From contig USHS01000045.1 in NCBI GenBank assembly GCA_900554585.1, forward strand, positions 1 to 8,437: a DNA stretch of 8,437 bases, read 5' to 3'. Below the pieces are notes generated by a model that had not been told where the DNA came from, did not search any database, and was given only the letters and a program-made list of their open reading frames with translations. This DNA comes from an uncultured Collinsella sp. Its GTDB lineage: Bacteria > Actinomycetota > Coriobacteriia > Coriobacteriales > Coriobacteriaceae. Below are positions 1 through 5,666 of the stretch, one piece after another; position 1 is the stretch's first letter, and the number at the start of each line of letters is the position of its first letter. The position numbers and the translations under genes were made by a program.

Positions 1-917
1 GCGGGAATTTGGTCGCAAGCAGAGGTGGGCACGGACTCGATGACGGGTGCGGACTCCGGCGTCGTTTTCGGCTTGATCGTGGAATCTGCGGGCTCCACGG
101 TGACGGGCGCGTCTGCAGCTGCAGTTTCAACCTCAACCTGCGTCGCGTTCTCGTTCTCGACGCTCGGCTTTGCCTCGATGGGCGTGGATGCCATGGTGGT
201 GATGCCGGCGTTGGCGTTCTCGGGGTCATAGACGACCGTGAGCGAGATGGCAGGCTGCGGTACCTCGGGCTCCGATGCCGCCTCGGCAGCGTCCTGTTCT
301 GTGGTCTCTTCGGGCTGATCGTCCTTAGCCTCGTCGCCAAAGACATCGCTGTTTTGGAACGCAGGCGTCTCAGGCTGGTCAGCGGCTTCTTCGGTTGTCG
401 ACTTGGGAGCCTCGTCGAGCTCCGCAGTGGCTTCCTGCTCGGATATGACTTTGGAATCGGTCGTGGCGGCGACTTCGATCTCTGCCTCGGGCTCGGGTTC
501 CGGCGCGGCTTCAACCATGGCTTCGGGCTCGGGACGCTTAACGTGCTTAGGGCGCACGGCCTTGAGGTCCTTCTCGCCGCGCTTTTTCTTTTTGTAGGAC
601 TGCTTGGCTCCCTTGGCTGCCTTGGGCTTGTCCTCGCCCTTGGCAAGGGCGGCATCCCAGGTATCGTTGGCGATGACGGTGGCATACAGGCGACCGCCCT
701 TAAAGACGGTCAGTCTAATGCAGTCGTCGAGCTCCTCGAGCAGCTCGCGCGTGGACTCGAAGCCCAGGTCATAAGCGGTCATGTCGCCGGCGGCGAGCGC
801 CTCCTCGACCTGCGTCATAAACGTTTGCTTGCCGCACCCAATCGCGTCGCGCAGCAGACGATACAGATAGATGTGGTTGCCCAGCGATAGCGTGGGCGTA
901 ACTATTGTCTTGCTCAT
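1..917 (-). CDS. Partial hypothetical protein: small N-terminal domain plus long charged Pro/Glu/Ala-rich region
   Basis: This reading frame stays open from an ATG at 917-915 to the left edge, so about 305 residues are visible and the C-terminus is missing. A GAGGAG ribosome binding site at 930-925 lies 7 nt before the ATG and fixes the start. Residues 1-85 look globular, with hydrophobic and helical segments and a YDLGFESTRELLEEL stretch near 49-63, followed by a short beta-like RLYATVIAN. Residues about 94-128 are strongly basic (KKKKRGEK). From about 129 to the edge the chain is low-complexity and acidic, rich in Glu, Pro, Ala and Thr, and likely disordered. The N-terminal pattern (helix, then a DLGF-S-ELL-L turn, then a small strand) loosely recalls an OST-HTH/LOTUS winged helix, but I cannot confirm this. 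No signal peptide or membrane segment is visible, so it is probably cytoplasmic. A weak -10-like TAAGAT lies at 951-946 without a clear -35. The function is unknown. Confidence 0.85.
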   Translation of the reverse strand, partial: MSKTIVTPTLSLGNHIYLYRLLRDAIGCGKQTFMTQVEEALAAGDMTAYDLGFESTRELLEELDDCIRLTVFKGGRLYATVIANDTWDAALAKGEDKPKAAKGAKQSYKKKKRGEKDLKAVRPKHVKRPEPEAMVEAAPEPEPEAEIEVAATTDSKVISEQEATAELDEAPKSTTEEAADQPETPAFQNSDVFGDEAKDDQPEETTEQDAAEAASEPEVPQPAISLTVVYDPENANAGITTMASTPIEAKPSVENENATQVEVETAAADAPVTVEPADSTIKPKTTPESAPVIESVPTSACDQIP

Positions 918-988
918 GGCAAATCTCCTCTTTACACACCAAAGCATCTTACCATCGCACGGGCCTTGCCATCTCGTCGCCCAAGGTA

Positions 989-1021
989 AACGGGCGCGAC
1001 CGTTGCCGGTTCGCGCCCGTT
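989..1021 (-). terminator. Candidate intrinsic terminator of the 1056-2000 gene
   Basis: A perfect 11-bp stem (AACGGGCGCGA, 989-999, with its complement at 1011-1021) can be extended by CCG/CGG past one bulged base to a TTGC loop. It starts 34 nt beyond the stop codon of the minus-strand membrane protein, the expected place for a terminator. The T-tract on the minus strand is poor (GTTTACC), so termination may be weak or factor-assisted. Confidence 0.5.
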
Positions 1022-1055
1022 ATGCAGGTCGGTTATCTATGAGAGACAAACGTGC

Positions 1056-2000
1056 TTAGTTGCCCGATGCCGTGTCTTGGCTCGAGCTGTCTGATGCCGT
1101 GCCGGAAGCGGTTCCGCTCGAGCTGTTGGTGTTGCTATTGTCGGTAGATCCCGTGCCCGATGCATCGCCGCTCGTCTGGTCGCCTGCGCTCGGTTGAGAG
1201 CCGTCAGTCGTTTGGCTTGAGTCAGTCGTGCTGGATTGCGTGCCACTGTTGGCCGTAGAGGAATCGGCGCCCTGCGATTGATCGGGAGTGTTCGATGACG
1301 AGTCGGTGGATGCGGAGTTGCCCTGCGGGTCGTCCTGCTGGCTTTGCGATTGACCGGAGCTATCCGCGTCGTGCTCGGTCGTATGCGACGAAAGGATCGG
1401 CTCGGGGCGCTCGCCCAGGCCCTCACCGGCAGTGGTGATAAGGATGGCGCCGGCGCAGGCGATGACCGCGACGATGGCGATGGCGATCGAGAAGATGATG
1501 ACCTTCTTTTGCGTCTGGCTGCGCTCTGCCGCCGCCTTGGCGCGCAGGCTGTCGGGGGCGACGCGCGCCGTGGTCGCGCGCCCTGCAATCTGGCGCATCT
1601 CCTGGGTAGTTGCGGCGCCGCCTAAGTGCTCCTCGGCATTAAACTCAACGGGTTCATAGGCGCCGGCGGGGTAGTCGACGTCGGCGTGCGTACCTTTGAG
1701 GGCTTTGGCGCTGGCAGAGATAAAGTGGCGGTAGACCTGCGAGGACACAACGGTGATGACCGAGCTCACGGCGGCGCCAATTACTGAACCGGCAATACCA
1801 ATCTTGGAAGCAAGCGCGACGCTCGTGGCGGCGGCTGCGGCGCCGGCGATGATCTGGGGAATGGAAATGTCATCGAACAGGCCCTTTTTGGGCGCGATGG
1901 CCATGGTCTGTCCGATGGAATGGTTTTCGTGAACGCCGTTGTTGAGCGCGGCTGGTGTCATGACGCGCGTGCGCGGTGCGTCGGTGTACTTGGTTGTCAT
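1056..2000 (-). CDS. Hypothetical membrane protein with Ser/Thr-rich low-complexity C-terminal tail
   Basis: The protein has 314 residues. The start is the ATG at 2000-1998, preceded by a good GGGAGGG ribosome binding site; the frame stays open further upstream (to 2096) but those starts lack such a site. The N-terminal 43 residues are polar. Residues about 45-87 form an Ala/Gly/Ser/Val-rich hydrophobic stretch with small-residue packing (GIAGSVIGAAVSSVI), ending in SSQVYRHFI. This pattern is familiar from uncharacterised actinobacterial proteins. Residues 101-166 form a polar linker ending in a basic RSQTQKK. Residues 167-190 form a clear transmembrane helix. The last ~110 residues are almost entirely Ser, Thr, Asp, Gln, Gly and Asn with no predicted fold. 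The basic residues before the helix at 167 suggest that the tail faces outside; it could then be O-glycosylated or act as a wall-spanning stalk, which is inference. No catalytic motif or LPXTG sorting signal is visible. It lies upstream of the other minus-strand gene and divergent from nadE. The function is unknown. Confidence 0.85.
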   Translation of the reverse strand: MTTKYTDAPRTRVMTPAALNNGVHENHSIGQTMAIAPKKGLFDDISIPQIIAGAAAAATSVALASKIGIAGSVIGAAVSSVITVVSSQVYRHFISASAKALKGTHADVDYPAGAYEPVEFNAEEHLGGAATTQEMRQIAGRATTARVAPDSLRAKAAAERSQTQKKVIIFSIAIAIVAVIACAGAILITTAGEGLGERPEPILSSHTTEHDADSSGQSQSQQDDPQGNSASTDSSSNTPDQSQGADSSTANSGTQSSTTDSSQTTDGSQPSAGDQTSGDASGTGSTDNSNTNSSSGTASGTASDSSSQDTASGN

Positions 2001-2065
2001 ACGGGGCCCTCCCGGTGTAAATCTGCTTCGTTTCATGTAGCCATCAGGGTACCCACCAGATGTGA

Positions 2066-2096
2066 ATCGTACGTGACATTTAACAGATATCATCAA
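2066..2096 (-). promoter_or_regulatory. Weak candidate promoter for the minus-strand membrane protein
   Basis: On the minus strand TTGATG (2096-2091) and TACGAT (2071-2066) resemble -35 and -10 boxes, but the 19-bp spacer is longer than ideal. A start site near 2059 would leave an untranslated leader of about 58 nt. The -35-like hexamer is repeated 8 bp away (2104-2099). Confidence 0.25.
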
Positions 2097-2109
2097 CTCA
2101 TCAATTGCT

Positions 2110-2122
2110 CACCAAGTTGGTG
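2110..2122. promoter_or_regulatory. 13-bp perfect dyad, possible operator between divergent genes
   Basis: CACCAA-G-TTGGTG is a perfect inverted repeat with 6-bp arms. It lies 27 bp upstream of the -10-like box of nadE and just upstream of the candidate promoter of the divergent gene, so a bound protein could affect both. It has no T-tract and is not a terminator. I do not recognise the motif, and a 13-bp dyad can occur by chance. Confidence 0.3.
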
Positions 2123-2149
2123 GGATGCGGTTACACCCGGCGGTTGAAC

Positions 2150-2155
2150 TACAAT
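2150..2155 (+). promoter_or_regulatory. Candidate -10 box for nadE
   Basis: TACAAT matches the sigma-70-type -10 consensus at 5 of 6 positions and would start transcription about 40 nt before the nadE ATG. No good -35 box lies 16-18 bp upstream; the nearest hexamers are GCGGTT and CGGTTA. Confidence 0.35.
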
Positions 2156-2203
2156 AGGGCTTGCTAATTGTTGTGAATGGCGTCTACGCACGGGAGCATT
2201 CTT

Positions 2204-4183
2204 ATGAATCTTCACCTTTCTCAGTCTGATGGCTTTTTGCGTGTGGCGGCGGCGTCGCCGCGGATTCGCGTGGCCGATGTCGAGGGCAATGCCGAGGTTG
2301 CGCTGGCGGCTGTTCGCGAGGCTACCGAGCGCGGCGTCCGCGCGCTGGTGCTGCCCGAGCTTAACCTGACCGGCTATACCGCGGCTGATCTGTTCCATAA
2401 CCGTACATTGCTGCATGCCTGCGAGACCGCACTGGCACATATTCTCGATGAAACCCGCGAGCTGCCGATTGTCTTTACCATCGGTCTTCCCGTTGCAGTT
2501 GCCGAGAATATCTACAACTGCGCCGCCGTGTGCTGCGCGGGCGAGCTTTTGGGTCTTACGGCCAAGAAGTATCTGCCCAACTATGGCGAGTTCTACGAGC
2601 GCCGCTGGTTTGCTCCGGCGCCCGCAGATCCTGTGTGGGTCGAGTTTGCCGGTCAGGGTCCGGTTCCGCTGGGTTCGGGGCTTGTCTACCGCTGCTGTGA
2701 TGAAGGTGCCGAGGACATGGTGCTGGGCGTTGAGGTCTGCGAGGACCTATGGGTGCCGGCGCCCCCTTCGACCGAGATGGCGCTTGCCGGTGCGACGGTG
2801 ATCCTCAACCCGTCGGCCTCGGACGAGATTATCGGTAAGGCAGATTACCGACGCAGCCTCATATCCAACCAGAGCGCGCGCCTGTACTGTGCCTATGCCT
2901 ATGCAGATGCGAGCGAGGGCGAGTCCACGACCGACATGGTCTTTGCGGGCGAGAACCTCGTCTACGAAAACGGATCTAAGCTCGCCGCCACGAAGCTCCT
3001 CACCTGCGATATGGCCGTCGCCGACGTTGACCTTGACCGCCTGGTTGCCGAGCGCCGTCGCTCGACGACGTGGACGCGCGCGGACGATGCGCCGGAGGCC
3101 ACGACCGTTGAATTTTCGTTTGAGGGCGTGCTGGCAGACGAACCTGTCCTGCACGATGCACTCGGCATCGACCGTGTCTTCCCTCGCGCGCCCTTTGTGC
3201 CGGCCGACCATGGCGACCTGGCCGAGCGTTGCGAGACTATCCTCGACCTGCAGACCGCCGGCCTCAAGACCCGCCTTGCCCATACGGGTACCAAGGCTGC
3301 AGTCATCGGTCTTTCGGGCGGCCTGGACTCCACGCTGGCACTGCTCGTGACAGTTCGCGCCTTCGATGCGCTGGGGCTGCCGCGCACCGGTATCACAGCC
3401 GTGTCCATGCCCGGCTTTGGCACGACGCATCGCACCAAGTCGAATGCCGAGTCGCTCGCCCGCGACCTGGGCGTGAGCTTCCGCGAGGTTTCGATCCACG
3501 CGGCTGTGGAGCAGCACTTCAAGGACATTGAGCACGATCCGGCCGTGCAGGACGTGACCTACGAGAACAGCCAGGCCCGCGAGCGTACGCAGATTCTGAT
3601 GGATCTGGCCAATCAGGCTGGCGGTTTTGTCATCGGCACGGGCGACCTGTCGGAGCTGGCACTCGGTTGGGCTACCTATAACGGCGACCACATGAGCATG
3701 TATGCCGTCAACGCGAGCGTGCCCAAGACGCTTGTGCGCCATCTGGTGCGTTATGCTGCCGATGTCTTTGGCGGGCGTATTGCCGAGACGCTGCTCGACA
3801 TCCTCGATACGCCGGTATCTCCCGAGCTTCTGCCGCCCACGGGCGACGGCGAGATTGCGCAGAAGACTGAGGATTTGGTGGGCCCGTACGAGCTGCACGA
3901 CTACTTCCTCTACTACCTGCTGCGTTTTGGCTTTGAGCCGGGCAAGATCTACCGCATGGCGCTCAAGAGCTTCGAGGGCGTCTACGACGCCAAGACCGTT
4001 CACACGTGGCTGCGTACGTTCTATCGTCGCTTCTTTGCCCAGCAGTTTAAGCGCAGCTGCCTGCCCGATGGTCCCAAGGTGGGCTCGGTGACGCTCAGCC
4101 CGCGCGGCGATTGGCGTATGCCGAGCGACGCCAGCTCGCGTCTGTGGCTTGTGCAGATCGACGCGCTCAATCCAATTGACTAA
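2204..4183 (+). CDS. nadE: Glutamine-dependent NAD+ synthetase
   Basis: This enzyme catalyses the last step of NAD+ synthesis in the cytoplasm: ATP-dependent amidation of nicotinic acid adenine dinucleotide, using ammonia released from glutamine. The 659-residue protein has the two domains of the long, glutamine-using form. The N-terminal nitrilase-type glutaminase domain (about 10-290) shows the catalytic triad as Glu52 (in LPELNLTGY), Lys121 (in TAKKYLPNYGEF) and Cys179 (in GVEVCEDLW). The C-terminal synthetase domain (about 340-650) shows the ATP-pyrophosphatase loop SGGLDS at 371-376, and the conserved GTGDLSELALGWATYNGDH near 478-496. The length is close to that of the mycobacterial enzyme (about 680). 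The start at 2204 has a GGGAG ribosome binding site 8 nt upstream; an in-frame ATG at 2177 has none. The gene is followed by a gap with a terminator-like hairpin, so it may be transcribed alone. Nothing appears missing or broken. Confidence 0.97.
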   Translation: MNLHLSQSDGFLRVAAASPRIRVADVEGNAEVALAAVREATERGVRALVLPELNLTGYTAADLFHNRTLLHACETALAHILDETRELPIVFTIGLPVAVAENIYNCAAVCCAGELLGLTAKKYLPNYGEFYERRWFAPAPADPVWVEFAGQGPVPLGSGLVYRCCDEGAEDMVLGVEVCEDLWVPAPPSTEMALAGATVILNPSASDEIIGKADYRRSLISNQSARLYCAYAYADASEGESTTDMVFAGENLVYENGSKLAATKLLTCDMAVADVDLDRLVAERRRSTTWTRADDAPEATTVEFSFEGVLADEPVLHDALGIDRVFPRAPFVPADHGDLAERCETILDLQTAGLKTRLAHTGTKAAVIGLSGGLDSTLALLVTVRAFDALGLPRTGITAVSMPGFGTTHRTKSNAESLARDLGVSFREVSIHAAVEQHFKDIEHDPAVQDVTYENSQARERTQILMDLANQAGGFVIGTGDLSELALGWATYNGDHMSMYAVNASVPKTLVRHLVRYAADVFGGRIAETLLDILDTPVSPELLPPTGDGEIAQKTEDLVGPYELHDYFLYYLLRFGFEPGKIYRMALKSFEGVYDAKTVHTWLRTFYRRFFAQQFKRSCLPDGPKVGSVTLSPRGDWRMPSDASSRLWLVQIDALNPID

Positions 4184-4211
4184 GGTTGGCTAAATTGAAC
4201 CAATACGGGGG

Positions 4212-4240
4212 TTGCAAGCGTTACACTTTTGCAATCTGAT
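4212..4240 (+). promoter_or_regulatory. Possible promoter and paired TTGCAA motifs upstream of the aminotransferase
   Basis: The palindromic hexamer TTGCAA occurs twice (4212-4217 and 4229-4234), 17 bp apart. The first copy, with TCTGAT at 4235-4240, makes a weak -35/-10 pair with a 17-bp spacer. If used, transcription would begin near 4247, just before the hairpin at 4252. The matches are only 4 of 6 in each box, so this is tentative. Confidence 0.2.
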
Positions 4241-4251
4241 GGCCCGTATCG

Positions 4252-4283
4252 CGCGGAGCTCTTGTCGGAGCGCCGCGTTTTTT
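4252..4283 (+). terminator. Intrinsic terminator or attenuator between nadE and the aminotransferase
   Basis: The stem CGCGG-A-GCTC pairs with GAGC-G-CCGCG around a TTGTCG loop, with one A/G mismatch, and is followed directly by six T residues (4278-4283). This is a standard intrinsic terminator. It could end nadE transcripts 70 nt after the stop codon. However, it ends only 18 nt before the ATG of the next gene, leaving no room for a separate promoter plus ribosome binding site after it, so the aminotransferase transcript must begin upstream and pass through it. Confidence 0.75.
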
Positions 4284-4301
4284 ATATCGAAAGGTGGCAC
4301 C

Positions 4302-5465
4302 ATGCAGGCATCGCAGCGTCTCGACCGCTTTGGCGCGGAGGTTTTCGCCTCGCTCAACAACAAACTTCTCGCGCTGAAGGCTCAGGGCAAGACCATTTAC
4401 AACATGAGCGTGGGCACGCCCGACTTTAAGCCGTACGGCCACGTGGTCGAGGCGCTCACGCAGGCCGCCCAAGATCCCGAGATGTGGAAGTATGCCCTGC
4501 GCGACCTGCCCGAACTCAAGCAGGCCGTGTGCGATTACTATGAGCGCCGCTTTGGCGTTTCGGGCATTACGCCGTCCATGGTGCAGTCGTGCAACGGCAC
4601 GCAGGAGGGCGTGGGCCATTTGGGCCTGGCCCTGCTCGATCCGGGTGACACCATTCTGGTTCCCGATCCGTGCTACCCGGTATTTGAGGCGGGTGCCAAG
4701 ATCGCCGATGCCAAGCTCGAATACTATCCGCTGGTTGCCGAGCATAATTACCTGCCCTATGTGGCGGGCATCGATCCCGAGGTGGCCGATCGTGCCAAGT
4801 ATATGATCGTGTCGCTGCCCGCGAACCCGGTCGGCTCGGTGGGTACGCCCGAGGTCTACGAGGAGATTATCGCTTTCGCCCGCGAGCACGACCTGCTCAT
4901 CGTCCATGACAACGCGTACTCCGACATCGTGTTCGACGGCGAGCCGGGCGGCAGCTTCCTGCAGTATCCCGGTGCGCTCGAGGTGGGCGTGGAGTTCTTC
5001 TCGCTCTCCAAGTCGTTTAACGTCACCGGTGCGCGTATCGGCTTTTTGGTCGGCCGCGAGGACGTGGTCTCTGCCTTTGCCAAGCTGCGCGGCCAGATAG
5101 ACTTCGGTATGTTCTTCCCGATCCAGAAGGCTGCTATCGCCTGCCTGAACGGTCCGCGCGATGAGGTCGAGGCGCAGCGTCTGAAGTACCAGGAGCGTCG
5201 CGATGCCCTGTGCGACGGTCTCGAGGGTCTGGGCTGGGAGCGTCCCAACGCGCATGGATCTATGTTTGTGTGGGCCAAGCTTCCTGGTGGTCGCACCGAT
5301 TCCATGGCGTTTTGCGAGGAGCTTATGGAGAAGGCCGGCGTTGTGGTGACGCCGGGCGCGAGCTTTGGCCCTTCGGGCGAGGGACACGTGCGCATGGCGC
5401 TGGTCCTGCCGCCCGACCAGATCGCTTTGGCTGTCGAGGCCATTCGCGAGGCGGGCCTGTATTAG
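4302..5465 (+). CDS. PLP-dependent aminotransferase, class I/II (LL-diaminopimelate aminotransferase-like)
   Basis: The product is a 387-residue cytoplasmic aminotransferase of fold type I. Visible family residues are Tyr125 in DPCYPVFEAG (stacking on the cofactor), Asn175 in ANPVGSVG, Asp203 and Tyr206 in VHDNAYSDIVFDG (cofactor ring contacts), the Schiff-base Lys237 in SLSKSFNVTGARIGF with phosphate-binding Arg245, and Arg364 in VRMALVLPP, which binds the substrate carboxylate. The HDNAYSDIVFDG and SLSKSFNVTG segments resemble the group annotated as LL-diaminopimelate aminotransferase or as general aminotransferases in Firmicutes and Actinobacteria. The substrate cannot be decided from sequence alone: lysine/peptidoglycan precursor synthesis, alanine or aspartate transamination are all possible. 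The ATG at 4302 is chosen for its AAAGGTGG ribosome binding site and because the family N-terminus fits; an in-frame ATG at 4239 has no such site and would make the terminator hairpin coding. Neighbouring nadE and ldh do not settle the pathway. Confidence 0.93.
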   Translation: MQASQRLDRFGAEVFASLNNKLLALKAQGKTIYNMSVGTPDFKPYGHVVEALTQAAQDPEMWKYALRDLPELKQAVCDYYERRFGVSGITPSMVQSCNGTQEGVGHLGLALLDPGDTILVPDPCYPVFEAGAKIADAKLEYYPLVAEHNYLPYVAGIDPEVADRAKYMIVSLPANPVGSVGTPEVYEEIIAFAREHDLLIVHDNAYSDIVFDGEPGGSFLQYPGALEVGVEFFSLSKSFNVTGARIGFLVGREDVVSAFAKLRGQIDFGMFFPIQKAAIACLNGPRDEVEAQRLKYQERRDALCDGLEGLGWERPNAHGSMFVWAKLPGGRTDSMAFCEELMEKAGVVVTPGASFGPSGEGHVRMALVLPPDQIALAVEAIREAGLY

Positions 5466-5505
5466 AAACCTATTTCGACTCGTCAATAGCTCGAAACCGA
5501 TTTCG
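5465..5505. promoter_or_regulatory. Two near-identical operator-like elements upstream of ldh
   Basis: GAAACCTATTTCG (5465-5477) and GAAACCGATTTCG (5493-5505) differ at one of 13 positions and are 28 bp apart. Each is itself a dyad (GAAA/TTTC), and the second extends to CGAAA-CCGA-TTTCG. The form, with a central CCGA or CCTA, recalls LacI-family operators. A weaker third copy (9 of 13) lies at 5527-5539, and another dyad (TGCAG/CTGCA) lies at 5506-5529. The regulator is unknown. Confidence 0.35.
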
Positions 5506-5571
5506 TGCAGTTAATTTACGAATTCTGCAAATAATTTCGGTAAACGGTCGATATTTGGTTGCGAATAGGAG

Positions 5572-5577
5572 CATAAT
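5572..5577 (+). promoter_or_regulatory. Candidate -10 box for ldh
   Basis: CATAAT matches the -10 consensus at 5 of 6 positions. Transcription would start near 5584, giving a leader of about 83 nt that contains two hairpins. No convincing -35 box is present, which would fit a promoter needing an activator, or may mean that this is not the true promoter. Confidence 0.3.
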
Positions 5578-5582
5578 CAAAG

Positions 5583-5603
5583 TCCCGATTGGATGTATTG
5601 GGA
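5583..5603 (+). other. Small leader hairpin upstream of ldh
   Basis: TCCCGAT (5583-5589) pairs with ATTGGGA (5597-5603) over 7 bp including one G-U pair, with a 7-nt loop. If transcription starts near 5584 this would be a 5'-terminal hairpin, a type that often protects mRNA from decay. Confidence 0.3.
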
Positions 5604-5610
5604 TTACGGC

Positions 5611-5639
5611 AAGCCGCTCGGGTCGTTCCCGGGCGGCTT
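5611..5639 (+). other. Strong GC-rich stem-loop in the ldh leader (terminator-like)
   Basis: AAGCCGCTCGGG pairs with CCCGGGCGGCTT over 12 bp with a single G-U pair and a 5-nt TCGTT loop. The following sequence, GTTTGTGG, is only a weak T-tract. The hairpin ends 16 nt before the ldh ribosome binding site (GGGAG, 5656-5660). It may terminate readthrough from the aminotransferase gene 145 nt upstream, act as an attenuator, or stabilise ldh mRNA. Confidence 0.6.
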
Positions 5640-5666
5640 GTTTGTGGAGAGAGATGGGAGTTTCTA

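Noticed and set aside
9..890. Long plus-strand frame opposite the partial minus-strand gene
   Set aside because: Its product is a Gly/Leu/Arg-rich translation without domain character, it lacks a ribosome binding site, and it mirrors the codon structure of the minus-strand gene, which has a good ribosome binding site.
2747..4003. 418-residue minus-strand frame inside nadE
   Set aside because: nadE shows complete catalytic motifs over the same DNA; the antisense frame is a by-product of high-GC codon bias with no recognisable domain.
4289..4301. AAAGGTGGCACC resembles the T-box antiterminator motif AGGGTGGNACC
   Set aside because: In a T-box the motif comes before and competes with the terminator stem. 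Here it follows the T-tract and serves as the ribosome binding site; no specifier-loop structure fits in the short upstream region.
4221..5486. 421-residue minus-strand frame across the aminotransferase
   Set aside because: It is a GC-driven shadow; the plus strand encodes an intact aminotransferase with all cofactor residues.
5466..5666. Possible Rex (redox regulator) site upstream of ldh
   Set aside because: Rex often controls ldh, but I found no TTGTGA-N6-TCACAA-like sequence in this region; the dyads present have a different core.
5589..5666. Upstream in-frame TTG start for ldh adding 26 residues
   Set aside because: The extension would be encoded by the leader hairpins and does not fit the usual LDH N-terminus; the ATG at 5667 has a good ribosome binding site.
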